Counted from the stretch's first letter, positions 47,901 through 55,334 are shown. The stretch: 64,000 nucleotides of DNA from JBBQYD01 sp942493075 (GCA_942493075.1 OW818681.1:2294001-2358000), one strand, 5' to 3'. Program-made: numbers and translations. The notes: generated by a model not told the origin, from the letters alone.

Positions 47901-47975
47901 GGCTAGAAGCAACAGCCACGTCGCGGCCCGGACGAAGGCGCGGGAACCCGGAGGTTGGCAGGGCCGTGGAGTCAC
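44919..47975 (-). CDS. Two-component sensor kinase with periplasmic beta-propeller (HisKA_3 type)
   Basis: A 1018-residue membrane sensor. A signal anchor precedes about 640 residues of two-component-regulator propeller blades (Reg_prop repeats such as DGYLWFGTYHGLIRYDGARFT, DGTLWIGTGDAGLARL, GNGYLWLGSRQGILRV). Then comes a Y_Y_Y domain (FRYTGLSFAAPDKVRFKYRLEG, shortened to FKYRLEGLENDWIEAG) and one TM helix (WFLIVSITAAAISLGGLVFW, about 755-775). The kinase core is NarX-like: ERERSRIARDIHDDLGASLTRI with the phospho-His near residue 820, then the ATPase domain (LKESLNNAAKHARATEVRI, VVDNGCGF). In Bacteroidetes such sensors read polysaccharide breakdown products. Here no SusCD pair is nearby. 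It likely signals to the LuxR-type regulator downstream. Confidence 0.93.
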   Translation of the reverse strand: MTPRPCQPPGSRAFVRAATWLLLLAIGCLPGLAVPPLDPSRHLDIWPVEDWPHNTVTSIAQTTDGYLWFGTYHGLIRYDGARFTILDGSNTPGLRNGIITSLYLDADGELWVGHETGEVTRMRHGQFTPALPPKPWPGGPVEGFAHDEDHQLWLWNDRGQLFRFNDGKLLAMGVGSPVRKAGVSRAADGSLWVGLGQRVSRLQNGELVNPDPSLISPGLGLEAIRGSRDGGFWLLTMESVRKLRDGRVIAEFPAAATAENSITTTLELRNGSLLVATSREGFVLLEPGHAPQRFTRAEGLLHDWVRTLFEDHEGNVWVGTASGLNGLRPRRVHMIAPPDDWQGCALLSFSVRKDGSLWIGTEGAGLYRYAENQWSRFAMAEGLPNNYVWSVLETREGELMIGTWGAGVVIARNEAFEPAGELGQVTSPTPALYQGRGGEIWAGTTTGLLRYESGRITQSIGKDQLSLPDVRAITEAPGGVLWFGMSGGGLGSMIQGKVTQYRKKPGGMISDFVLSLSPDSDGTLWIGTGDAGLARLKDGRFAAVGRDQGLLDNVIGHIVDDGNGYLWLGSRQGILRVSKTELNQVADGSARSIHCLSYGKAEGLAAPAISGGFQPGACKTADGRLWFPTTKGLAVLDGRDFRGNSHPPPVVMEELVVDGQSVPLPSGSQDEHPLVRIPPGRQRFELRYTGLSFAAPDKVRFKYRLEGLENDWIEAGTRRVASYSYLRPGTYHFRVIACNNDNLWNETGAELGFAVLPFFYQTWWFLIVSITAAAISLGGLVFWVSRRRIRRKLESLERQRALERERSRIARDIHDDLGASLTRITMLSQSVRSDVQALPTTTSDVDQIYQTARELTRAMDEIVWAVNPRHDTLDSLVTYLGRFAQSFLSTAGIRCRLDVPVQLPGWPLTSEIRHNLFLALKESLNNAAKHARATEVRISLDLQPGGFIIHVVDNGCGFQQPPDGMPVPSENGGGNGLTNMRKRIEELGGRCEWTTAPGEGTRVCFNILLSKAQTSHGF

Positions 47976-48163
47976 GTTTTAAAGTCTTGCGATTTCACGG
48001 GACCGAGGCAAGCCTTACTGCGAAAAATGAAGTGTGGGACTAAAAGTAGGTGAGGTTTCTACTTGAGAACTCGATGAGGGTGGTCGATACTCTCAGCACG
48101 ATCTGAGCGGTGCAGCCGCCAGTTGCTCTTTGCAAGAATACTGCAAGACAGCGTAAGAATTTA

Positions 48164-48335
48164 CCCTGCCTATGCTCGTGATAAAAGACTATGTCCTTGA
48201 ACCGTAAGTTAATGACCAAGGAACTTTAGCGATGCGTGTGGCCGACAGGCCTTAACTGGAAGTCGAAAGCATGCAGGCGGGTTCCACCTGTCCTACCCAG
48301 TTCAAAGGAACTGTTACACACGGCACTGGTGGGGT
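48164..48335 (+). ncRNA. ssrS: Probable 6S RNA
   Basis: The 354-bp spacer between the sensor kinase start and the transpeptidase stop contains a structured segment resembling 6S RNA. The left arm CCTTGAAC (48195-48202) pairs with GTTCAAAGG (48300-48308). Within the loop are GATGCGTGTGGCCGACAGGCC with a GGCC-GACA-GGCC hairpin, then CCTTAACTGGAAGTCGAAAG, reminiscent of GCCUUAAAACUGCGACGA in E. coli 6S RNA, and GCGGGTTCCACCTGT, similar to the 3-prime arm of other 6S RNAs. CGTG at 48177 can pair with CACG at 48319, and a T6 run at 48335-48340 could mark the end. 6S RNA mimics an open promoter and binds sigma70 RNA polymerase. Boundaries are approximate and the call is by recall of the family, not by a covariance search. 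Confidence 0.6.
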
Positions 48336-48353
48336 TTTTTATGCCCTCAACCC

Positions 48354-49670
48354 TCAGGGCTTCACATACACGGGCGTTCCAACTGTAACCATCTTAACCA
48401 ATCTCTCCGCGTTCCAATTCGCCAGCCGGAAACATCCGTGTGATTCGGTTCTGCCCACTTGCTCCGGAGCAGGCGTGCCATGGATGCCATAACCCGGCTT
48501 GTCCAGCCCGATCCACGCTATGCCTACCGGGTTGTTCGGTCCCGGCGCAATCACTAGCCTCCTTTTGAGCTTCCGTGCCTCAGCCGATTCCGGGAATACC
48601 TCCGGATTGAATGTGTAATCGGGGTCGGGAATTACCACCTCGATTCTCAAATCTCCGACCGGCCTTTTCTCCACTCGTTGTGCGATGCTGCACGGAAAGT
48701 GTGCCAACAGATTTGCTTCCAGATCGTAAACTTGCAGGACCTTTTCGCTCAGCTTGATCGTTATCCAACTCGCGCGCGCACGATCCTCCGGGCGCGACGG
48801 ATCGGGCATTTGAACCAGCGTCCCAGGAGAAACATTGGTCCAGTTGATGGACGGATTGAGCTTCTTGATCAGGGCCGGGTGGGCATGACTCTTCTCCGCC
48901 ACAAGCTCCAGGATCGTTTCGTAGTCCAATGCCGTTTGGCGCGATTTTCCAACCCACGTGGCACTGACGGGTTGAAGCCGCATCAGATCATTGGTTGTGA
49001 CCATGTAAGTTGTAAGCGGCGGCTTATCAAGCAGCAGTTCCGCTTTCGTTCCGGGATCAAGGTCGGCGGTTTCCGGCAGGCTCCACTCCTTTTGATAGGC
49101 TCGCAGCGCTGCCCGGGTTTGGAAACCCATCACCCCATCGATTGCCCCGGCGGAAAACCCTTCGCGATCAAGGACGATCTGTGCTTCGAGCACATCACGA
49201 GCCGGGCGCGGAAAACCTTCAATGGTCTGCGTTGTAGCATCCCGCTGATGGATTCTAGGCACCAGGTTGGTGTTGAGAGTAGGTGCGACTGGGACGCCGG
49301 ATGTCGCCTGGTTTGTGACCGGCGTTGCCGGGGGTGGATTTGTGCGCGTCGTTGAGATGGAGGGCGCCCGATTCGTGGAAGGCGGCGGCTGTTGATTCTG
49401 GAGTTGAGCGCCAGGACGATTCGTGTCCGCCATTCGAACTGCTGAGGGGGCTGTGTTCGAACTTCGCGTCATTACCAGCACACCAGGCCGGACGGTCGTT
49501 ACCTGATAGTTGGTGCCTGGAGCGGTTTGGCCGGAGCGACTTGGCGGCGGAGATTGCGTCTGCGCGCTCCACCACCAAAAGGCACCTAAACTGAACAACG
49601 CGGCCAGCAAAAGAAGCCAGAGCAGGGTGGAAGCGTTTTGACGATGTGTCGTCGTGCGATGGTTTCTCAC
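48354..49670 (-). CDS. L,D-transpeptidase with peptidoglycan-binding domain
   Basis: A 438-residue envelope protein. One N-terminal membrane helix (TLLWLLLLAALFSLGAFWWW) is followed by a Pro/Thr/Asn-rich linker of about 110 residues, then a peptidoglycan-binding type 1 domain (AQIVLDREGFSAGAIDGVMGFQTRAALRAYQ, given in part) and a LysM-like segment. The C-terminal YkuD catalytic domain (about 300-438) has GIHGTPAPEQVGRTESHGCFRL, with the His and the nucleophile Cys of SHGC. It cross-links peptidoglycan through meso-diaminopimelate or attaches proteins, using a penicillin-resistant mechanism. It acts in the periplasm. Confidence 0.94.
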   Translation of the reverse strand: MRNHRTTTHRQNASTLLWLLLLAALFSLGAFWWWSAQTQSPPPSRSGQTAPGTNYQVTTVRPGVLVMTRSSNTAPSAVRMADTNRPGAQLQNQQPPPSTNRAPSISTTRTNPPPATPVTNQATSGVPVAPTLNTNLVPRIHQRDATTQTIEGFPRPARDVLEAQIVLDREGFSAGAIDGVMGFQTRAALRAYQKEWSLPETADLDPGTKAELLLDKPPLTTYMVTTNDLMRLQPVSATWVGKSRQTALDYETILELVAEKSHAHPALIKKLNPSINWTNVSPGTLVQMPDPSRPEDRARASWITIKLSEKVLQVYDLEANLLAHFPCSIAQRVEKRPVGDLRIEVVIPDPDYTFNPEVFPESAEARKLKRRLVIAPGPNNPVGIAWIGLDKPGYGIHGTPAPEQVGRTESHGCFRLANWNAERLVKMVTVGTPVYVKP

Positions 49671-49765
49671 GATGGCTCAGATTCTATTTTCTTTAACCTT
49701 AATACACGTATTTCTTAGGTTATTTTGGAGGGAGAAGCCAGTTTGAAATTTGATTGCCATTGCGA

Positions 49766-49823
49766 AGCCCCTGTTCAGGGGCTACTCAAAACAAAATGGG
49801 CCTGCCCCTTGCGGAACAGGCCC
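49766..49823 (-). terminator. Two hairpins downstream of the PEP-CTERM gene
   Basis: GGGCCTG (49798-49804) pairs with CAGGCCC (49817-49823). Read on the minus strand it is followed by ATTTTGTTTTG, which suits an intrinsic terminator for the gene ending at 49849. A second small stem, AGCCCCT (49766-49772) with AGGGGCT (49777-49783), lies beyond it and may serve the opposite strand. Confidence 0.75.
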
Positions 49824-49848
49824 ACACAGAATCAGATCCAACTCGGGA

Positions 49849-50967
49849 TTACGATTCGCGACGGGAACGGCGAGCGGCGGCCCAGCCGAGAACGCCCAAA
49901 CCCAGCAAGCTCAAGCTGGAAGGCTCGGGGATGTAGGCAATTCCGCGAAAACCCTCATTGACCGGGCTGCCGATGATCGGGGTCAAACTGCCAGACAGGT
50001 TGCCGTTGTAGCCAGAAGCATCGGTAACACTTAACAGACCCGCAGTGCCAGACAGGAAGAGCGACACACTGCCGTCCTCACCTTCAACTCCAGTAACGTT
50101 GACCGAAGAGGTAGCGGTGCCGGTGTCAACGGTGCCCTTGGCAGTCCAAACCGATCCATCATAGGTGTACTTCACCAGGTCGGCGGTATTCTGATTGATC
50201 ACGTACATTGTATCGTCACCACTGATCGTGTCGCTCAGATCGAACAGGGCAAACCCATTGATCACGTCACCAGTGACAAGAGGTGCAACGGTTGTTGGAG
50301 TTGTCGCGCCGGTGGGGAGCGTCCCATACGATTGTAGTCTTGCGGCCGAGGAGCCCGATCCATTTGAGGCAAACAGTTGATTCCCCCTCAGCAGTACCTG
50401 CCGGGAGTTGCGCGGGTCAATTTGCGTTGTGGCGTTCCCTGTCGCAGTAGGAGAACCCAGGTAACTCACGCGTTTGTCGGTTGCCACCCAGAATGCGCTG
50501 TGCCCATCCGTGCTGGTTGCGCTGCGAATGACGTTGTTGGCCGTGGTCACACCGCCGTCACTGGCGAGGCTGTAGGTCATGATCGCTCCAGAGGCCAAAT
50601 TCAAGGACCCGATCATTCGGGGTGTGGTTCCATAGGTGTCAACAGAAGGAGATGAGCCTCCCGGGGCTTTGTTATACCCTGTAAAGATTATGCTCGACCC
50701 GTCTTGAGATACACTGAGGATGCCTTCAGTGGTCGCATTTCCCACAGCACTGAACACAGCTCCCATCCAGATGCTTTGGACAAGGGTACCGCTGGTTGTG
50801 AACTCGTCGAGATAAACGGGGGCGGCGGTCGTGGCCAAGGCTGCCGAGCCGTCTCCAACTCGATAAATGAGCAGGTTGCCGGAAGTTAAAGGCGCGGCAG
50901 TTGCCGTGGCCAAAGAGCCTGCTGCAATCACGGCAGCAATCACGGTTCTGTATATGGACTGATTCAT
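49849..50967 (-). CDS. PEP-CTERM sorting-domain protein
   Basis: A 372-residue exported protein with a signal peptide (VIAAVIAAGSLATATAAPL). The C-terminus has the PEP-CTERM signal: IPEPSSLSLLGLGVLGWAAARRSRRES, that is, the PEP motif, one membrane helix and an arginine-rich tail (residues about 345-372). Exosortase cleaves it after or near PEP and delivers the protein to the surface or exopolysaccharide. The body is a low-complexity beta-rich domain (GTTPRMIGSLNLASGAIMTYS, SNGSGSSAARLQSYG), possibly a propeller-like structure. No exosortase gene is in the window. Confidence 0.93.
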   Translation of the reverse strand: MNQSIYRTVIAAVIAAGSLATATAAPLTSGNLLIYRVGDGSAALATTAAPVYLDEFTTSGTLVQSIWMGAVFSAVGNATTEGILSVSQDGSSIIFTGYNKAPGGSSPSVDTYGTTPRMIGSLNLASGAIMTYSLASDGGVTTANNVIRSATSTDGHSAFWVATDKRVSYLGSPTATGNATTQIDPRNSRQVLLRGNQLFASNGSGSSAARLQSYGTLPTGATTPTTVAPLVTGDVINGFALFDLSDTISGDDTMYVINQNTADLVKYTYDGSVWTAKGTVDTGTATSSVNVTGVEGEDGSVSLFLSGTAGLLSVTDASGYNGNLSGSLTPIIGSPVNEGFRGIAYIPEPSSLSLLGLGVLGWAAARRSRRES

Positions 50968-51311
50968 AGGTTTCAGGGTGAGGACAGGGAAGGCTTGGCG
51001 GGCACATGGCTAGCACCATGGGGGTAGAGGACGGTTTCGTTGTCGAGCCCATCAAGCATGCCCGTGACGCTAGCAGCGGGAGGTTTCGTGTCAAGGTACC
51101 TTTCTCATTCTTGAGATCCGTACTATCCCTGAGTGACCGTCTTCGCATTGTTGCGAACGGCAATCTGGCCAAAGAAGCGACCGCCTGGACGATTGGGAGA
51201 GTCTTTCAACCTCACAAAGGCTGAGAAAAACTGCAGAACCCCTCTGAATCGATTCCTTTTTATTTTTTCCTTTCCTCCTGAGGCGGATATGCTTAATTTC
51301 ATCGCAGCGTT

Positions 51312-51396
51312 GCGCATATGGCGGAATTGGCAGACGCGCTACTTTGAGGTGGTAGTGGAGTAATCCGTGCAGGTTCAAGTCCTGCTATGCGCACCA
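51312..51396 (+). tRNA. tRNA-Leu (anticodon GAG)
   Basis: An 85-nt tRNA with CCA encoded. The acceptor stem pairs GCGCATA (51312-51318) with TATGCGC (51386-51392). The anticodon stem-loop CTACT-TTGAGGT-GGTAG shows anticodon GAG, reading CTC. The long variable arm and the T arm GCAGG-TTCAAGT-CCTGC confirm leucine type. It marks the left edge of an accessory region. A copy of its 3-prime end was looked for and not found downstream. Confidence 0.96.
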
Positions 51397-51600
51397 CTCT
51401 TTTTTCTTCTTTGGTTTTCCTGTACCTATTTCACTTTCGTAACACTTCAACGACCTTTGGACGGTGAAGCCCCCTACGTGGAGCTTCCGCCTTCGCTGAA
51501 GCTACGGCGCGACAAGCGGGGGCAGGGGCGCATCGGAGAAGAACTGTAATAATTAAACTCGCCAGCCACAGGCGGGTCTGGCAAGAGAGAGCGGCTTTTA

Positions 51601-52086
51601 ATGATTGAATTAATGACAGTTGGTTATGAGGGGCTCTCGTGTGCAGAATTCCTCGGCATGCTGGAACGGTGCGGGGTAACGATGCTCGTGGACATTCGAG
51701 AGCTGCCGATTAGCAGAAAGCCTGGCTTCAGCAAGGCAGCGCTGGAGGGGGCTGCTGTGAAGCACGGGATAAAGTATGAGCACGTCGTGGAACTGGGCTG
51801 CCCTCGGGATGTCCGGCACGATTATCGAGCTGATGGGGACTGGGCGCGCTACACCAAGCGGTTTAAAACATATCTTAACGGACAGGCCGAAGCGCTGGGG
51901 AAGTTGGCAGGCTGGATGCAGTCGGAGCGGTGCTGCCTTGTTTGTTACGAGGAGGATTTCAACTTCTGCCACCGGTCATTCGTGGCAGAGAAGGTCGCAG
52001 AGATGGTGAATGCTGATGTGAAAATTAACCACCTCACAGGCCCAATGAAAGGCCGAGTTGTTTTGCGGCGCTTGGAGGCGGCTTAG
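51601..52086 (+). CDS. DUF488 family protein
   Basis: A 161-residue protein with the DUF488 fold: MIELMTVGYEGLSCAEFLGML, TMLVDIRELPISRKPGFSK, HVVELGCPRDVRHDY, SERCCLVCYEEDFNFCHRSF. The C-x-x-x-x-D-x-x-x-C-H-R segment near residue 117-130 is the most conserved part. The fold is nuclease-like, and DUF488 genes often lie next to other conflict-system genes, but their biochemical role is not settled. Its last 53 bp overlap the end of the convergent gene at 52034-52870. Confidence 0.9.
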   Translation: MIELMTVGYEGLSCAEFLGMLERCGVTMLVDIRELPISRKPGFSKAALEGAAVKHGIKYEHVVELGCPRDVRHDYRADGDWARYTKRFKTYLNGQAEALGKLAGWMQSERCCLVCYEEDFNFCHRSFVAEKVAEMVNADVKINHLTGPMKGRVVLRRLEAA

Positions 52087-52870
52087 GAGGGTAGACGAGG
52101 CCAACAATCAGCCACTGGTCCGGGAAGCGGTGGATTGTCCCCAGGAGGAAGATTAGGTCTTTCTGGGAGAACTCGGTTTCAAGCCGGTAACGGAATTTGG
52201 CCTCCCAGCCGTTCGGGCCGTAGGCATTGATGCATTTCCAGTAGAGGGCGCCGATCTCCCAGTCTGTTAGTTTGTGGGTGTTGACTTCGGGTGCGCCATG
52301 CCCGCCGCACTGGTAGGTGTAGTGGAAATCGTACGGCAACTTGCGGAGGGGTTGGCGCTTCCTGATTTCGACACTATCGAAGAGGCCATCCTGGGTGAGC
52401 TTGATTTTGTCTTCCTCGGTCCAGTCGGCCTGTTTGACCGGGGTTATTTTCAGTTCGAGGATTTTCGAAGCTCGGAGGCAACCGAGGGTCTGGCCGGTGG
52501 CCTGGCGCCGGGACTCAAGAGCGGAAAAGGTGGGAACGATGTGAGGCTTGATCCAGCGGAGTCGCTCGCTCCAGTCGCCGTGCTTCGTTTCCAAGAGGTG
52601 GCCCGGGCGCTCGATGGAATCAGCGTCGATCCGGCGGCTCTCGGGCCTGTGGTCCTTGTCAGGCACGGCCAAGCGGGCGTTGATCCATTCCCATTTCTTG
52701 AACTGGGCGGAGCCGTCGAGCAGGCGGTAAGGGACCGGGAAAAGCCGGCGCATTTGGCCTTGGTTGTTAATGGCGGCAACGCAGGTCGTTTCGCGGTGCT
52801 GGGCGCTCGGTGACGGGTAGGTCTTGGTCAGAATCAGGAGTTCTTCTTTGGTGGTAGGGAGTGATGCCAT
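52034..52870 (-). CDS. Dual-OB-domain-like protein
   Basis: A 278-residue protein from the ATG at 52870 (MASLPTTKEELLILTKTYPSP). The start KTYPSPSAQHRETTCVAAIN, with RRLFPVPYRLLDGSAQFKKWEWI after it, matches proteins that I recall being annotated as dual OB-domain (DuOB) proteins found in predicted prokaryotic conflict systems. The C-terminal part ends HRFPDQWLIVGLVYPPKPP. It lies tail-to-tail with the DUF488 gene, overlapping by 53 bp, so one stretch codes on both strands. Function unknown. The upstream ATG at 53026 would add an unlikely arginine-rich extension. Confidence 0.65.
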   Translation of the reverse strand: MASLPTTKEELLILTKTYPSPSAQHRETTCVAAINNQGQMRRLFPVPYRLLDGSAQFKKWEWINARLAVPDKDHRPESRRIDADSIERPGHLLETKHGDWSERLRWIKPHIVPTFSALESRRQATGQTLGCLRASKILELKITPVKQADWTEEDKIKLTQDGLFDSVEIRKRQPLRKLPYDFHYTYQCGGHGAPEVNTHKLTDWEIGALYWKCINAYGPNGWEAKFRYRLETEFSQKDLIFLLGTIHRFPDQWLIVGLVYPPKPPPSAAKQLGLSLGL

Positions 52871-53129
52871 AGCAGGGTTCCGGGTTTCGATCGGGGCGGC
52901 GGTAGGCAGGGGCGGAGCGACGTGGCCCGCCCGGGTCGGCGACGATAAAGGGTGTTGCCAACATAAGGACCTCTGCGGCCAGTGTCTCCGGTGGATAAGA
53001 ATTGTCAAGTTTTTGGTGCGGCGCATACTCGGTGTATGGAGAGCCTCAGGCTGGCTGGTGCTGTTGGCGACTGCGGAGGGGGCCGTTGGCGATCAGCAAA
53101 CTGCGATCGCGGAGCTTCTCCGGCGGCAC

Positions 53130-53211
53130 GAGCGTTTGAGTTGATTACTACGCAGTCTGATTTTCCAAAGCTGAAGAGGACTTCAGCACTCCAAAACGCA
53201 AGCGACCGAGT
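53130..53211. repeat. 82-bp dispersed repeat, copy A
   Basis: It matches 60118-60199 at 78 of 82 positions by hand alignment. It includes TTTTCCAAAG, the stem GCTGAAG-AGGA-CTTCAGC (a 7-bp palindrome around a 4-nt loop), then ACTCCAAAACGCAAGCGACC. A diverged third copy lies at about 62272-62346. It looks like an extragenic REP-like element. Confidence 0.85.
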
Positions 53212-53386
53212 TTGACATTGGTGTAGGTTTCGGGCTTTTAGCAACCGCCTTAGCTGCCAAGTGCTTCCGCTGGTCATGACCGGGGGGCGTTTATCTCACG
53301 ATTGCCTGGGCGGTGGGATCTAGCGCATGATCTCCGTCTTCAGTCAAGACGCAACCCACGTTGGGGTTGGTGGGCCTTTCGGGTTT

Positions 53387-53450
53387 AGACCCAGGGTAGG
53401 TCGTTCCGCCTTCGCTCCGCTTTGGCCTGGAAGCGACCAACCGCTGGGCT
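53387..53450. repeat. GC-rich stem-loop element
   Basis: AGACCCAGGGTAGGTCG (53387-53403) and CGACCAACCGCTGGGCT (53434-53450) are largely complementary with a 30-nt middle. This is a typical form of dispersed repeat in these genomes. The surrounding region, 53212 to 53580, contains no convincing gene. Confidence 0.55.
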
Positions 53451-53598
53451 ATGGGGCGCAGCCTCGTTGGGGCTGATCCGGTTCTTGCCGGCCGTGTGAC
53501 CCCTAGCCTAGTGATTGCCCGATTCCTGAGTCGTCCGGTGTGACACTTTAGATCAGTACTGTCGGTAGCCTCCAACTCCTAAAGGAATCGCATCGTGA

Positions 53599-53736
53599 CC
53601 ACAGAGCAGCAAACACGTAAGTCATTGGTTATCAGAAGAGGTGTTTGCTGTTCTGTGGAAAGAAAAAAATCCTAAAGAAATATTATTCCTGGTTCATCGG
53701 GTTGGCGCTTCCTTGGCGCCAACCCGATGAACCAGG
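53599..53736. other. Two adjacent large hairpins
   Basis: The first hairpin pairs 53599-53616 with 53641-53658: 18-bp arms with one mismatch (CCACAGAGCAGC... against its complement) and a 24-nt loop. The second pairs 53688-53708 with 53716-53736: perfect 21-bp arms around a 7-nt loop, and T-rich sequence (read on the minus strand) lies beyond it. Together they cover 138 bp with no open frame. They could be terminators, a structured RNA or the remains of a mobile-element end. Confidence 0.8.
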
Positions 53737-53817
53737 CTGAAATCAAGGGGCGGCGGCTACCAACAGTACGGATTTCGGTTCGGACAGCATGCCTGCGGAT
53801 GTGAGCTCGGAGCAGGC

Positions 53818-54001
53818 TGTGTGGAGTTGAACACGGATTATTCCACGCGGGGGCTACCGCAAATGAGATTGTGGCTTTGGTGCAGGCGTGGCAGACCGGT
53901 GCGCTGAGTCGTGAGTCGATGGCTGGACATCTTCCGCCGTGGTGAGGTTCTGCCGGAGGGCAGGACGAATGAGGAGAAAATTAGGCTGGCGGGAAAGGGG
54001 G
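53818..54001 (+). pseudogene. Frameshifted remnant of a phage portal protein C-terminus
   Basis: Three overlapping frames, joined by hand, read LNTDY, (F)HAGATANEIVALVQAWQTG, ALSRESM, then LDIFRRGEVLPEGRTNEE. Adding one base near 53843 and removing one near 53929 restores a single frame. The pattern WQTGALSRES-LDIFRRGEVLPEGR is that of the C-terminal region of phage portal proteins of the DUF4055-like group, by recall. After it the sequence is noncoding with an 11-bp direct repeat (ATTTATGATTT). It is a degraded prophage fragment. Confidence 0.6.
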
Positions 54002-54262
54002 GAGTGCCGCACCCGCATTTATGATTTGGGGAAGCGCGGAGCGGGAGAAGGGATTTATGATTTAAGGCCAGGCTGGGAGACGAGACTGCCCCAGAGTTGA
54101 CAGAAGCCGAAAAGCGCGCGTAACTTGAACGCATGAAGCCAGTTGTGCACAAATTGCACGAGCCCCGTTCAGCGGACCGCACAACGGACCCCGGTCCGTG
54201 TAATCCTAAATCGTTGCGGCCAGCAATGGCCCGCTTAGCTTCGCCATTATGCCGGGGAGACT

Positions 54263-54619
54263 ATGACCGAGAGCGACTACATTGCTGAGCTTAAGTCTCG
54301 TTGGCCAAGTGATCAGCCGGGGAAGTGCGAGGCGACGTTGGAGACACTGGCCTTCGCCGATCAGGCCGTTCGCGACTTCCCCCGTTCTGCTACCCTGTGG
54401 GTCATTCGCGGTAATCTTCTTGAGATGGGGCCGAAGGAAAGCCCCCTGCCGTTGGAAGAATCTCTCGTGTGTTACAAGAAAGCCATCGAGATCGATCCAC
54501 AATTTGCGGAGGCGTGGGGGGAAGCTGGTTTCTTCTATCACAACGTTCTCGACGACGAAGCTGCCGCAAAGACCTATTTCGAGGAGGCAGCGAGATTGAG
54601 AGGGCGACATGCGGCATAA
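54263..54619 (+). CDS. Small TPR-repeat protein (cassette gene)
   Basis: A 118-residue helical protein with at least two TPR motifs: EATLETLAFADQAVRDFPRS and LVCYKKAIEIDPQFAEAWGEAGFFYHNVLDDEAAAKTYFEEAARL, given here only in part. TPRs mediate protein-protein contacts. It ends 5 bp before an attC-like site and is the first gene in a two-gene cassette-like arrangement. Translation start is ATG at 54263 after GGGGAG. Confidence 0.85.
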   Translation: MTESDYIAELKSRWPSDQPGKCEATLETLAFADQAVRDFPRSATLWVIRGNLLEMGPKESPLPLEESLVCYKKAIEIDPQFAEAWGEAGFFYHNVLDDEAAAKTYFEEAARLRGRHAA

Positions 54620-54623
54620 CTAT

Positions 54624-54717
54624 CATAACTATCGGCCTGCACTGGACGCGGCCATCCGCATCCGTTTACAGTTCAGAGGTCTGGGGCGCCGCGGCGGTGA
54701 TGTTGATCGTTAGTCGT
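54624..54717. repeat. attC-like site 1
   Basis: Directly after the TPR gene, CATAACTATCGGCCTGCAC at the left is mirrored by GTTGATCGTTAGTC at the right: AAC-x-ATC against GAT-x-GTT, the complementary ends of an attC. Between them lie GCGGCC and GCCGCGGCGG, able to form the inner stem. The total is 94 bp. The next gene starts 22 bp after the GTTAG recombination-type site, as in integron cassettes. Core consensus is imperfect. Confidence 0.55.
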
Positions 54718-54734
54718 CGCTACGCGCACTACAA

Positions 54735-55334
54735 ATGCCGCGATACAATAAGCAAGAAGACTTCGAAAAAGGGCTTACGCAGCTTGCATCATTCTTTGAT
54801 TTGCGCGGCTTTTCGATGTTGTGTGCCGAACCATCCCGCGAGCAGGAGGGCACAGTTTACTCCGCTCGTTTCGTCCGGCCTCCACGTTCCGTCAGTGTCA
54901 ACCACCTCTACAGCCTCGGCCCGGTCATTTATTCCATCAGTGAGTTTTGGGTGACGCACGCCTCCTACACAAAGGCTCTAGGTGTTTCATCCAATGCCAA
55001 GTATCCCTCATACGACGACGACTCGCTCTCAGGTTATCCTGCATTGCTCTGCGACTTGGAGACCGTAATTTCACCTTTCTTCACCGGCTCGGAGCATGAC
55101 TTCATCGCCATCGCGTCAGGATTCATGGAGCAGCAACGCGAGCAGCACGCGCACGACACGCGCGACCTCATGTATCACTCCACCCAAGAACCCCGCTTGA
55201 AGGCACAGGCTCGTGAACTCTTTTTTCAAGGCCGCTATCAGGAGGTTGTGCGCCTTGAGTTGCAGATACGTTTCCCCGAGCTTCTCTCCAATGCCGAGCG
55301 ACAGCTCTTTGCTCTAGCCCGTAAGCGCCAATGA
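54735..55334 (+). CDS. Hypothetical cassette protein
   Basis: A 199-residue protein with no recognised family. It is cytoplasmic by composition, with segments GLTQLASFFDLRGFSMLCAEPS, SVSVNHLYSLGPVIYSISEF and a C-terminal helical part RELFFQGRYQEVVRLELQIRFPELLS (quoted in part). Being flanked by two attC-like sites with short spacers suggests it moves as a gene cassette. Many such cassette genes have no known function. Confidence 0.75.
   Translation: MPRYNKQEDFEKGLTQLASFFDLRGFSMLCAEPSREQEGTVYSARFVRPPRSVSVNHLYSLGPVIYSISEFWVTHASYTKALGVSSNAKYPSYDDDSLSGYPALLCDLETVISPFFTGSEHDFIAIASGFMEQQREQHAHDTRDLMYHSTQEPRLKAQARELFFQGRYQEVVRLELQIRFPELLSNAERQLFALARKRQ

Noticed and set aside
48271..48492. A 73-codon plus-strand frame next to the transpeptidase
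   Set aside because: It runs from the structured RNA into the antisense of the L,D-transpeptidase active-site region and has no features.
51312..51396. tRNA-Leu as integration site of the island
   Set aside because: No copy of the tRNA 3-prime end was found at the other side and no integrase is visible, so the claim is not supported.
53838..54182. A 114-codon minus-strand frame in the phage remnant
   Set aside because: The plus strand gives portal-like peptides. The minus frame is serine/proline-rich and without features.
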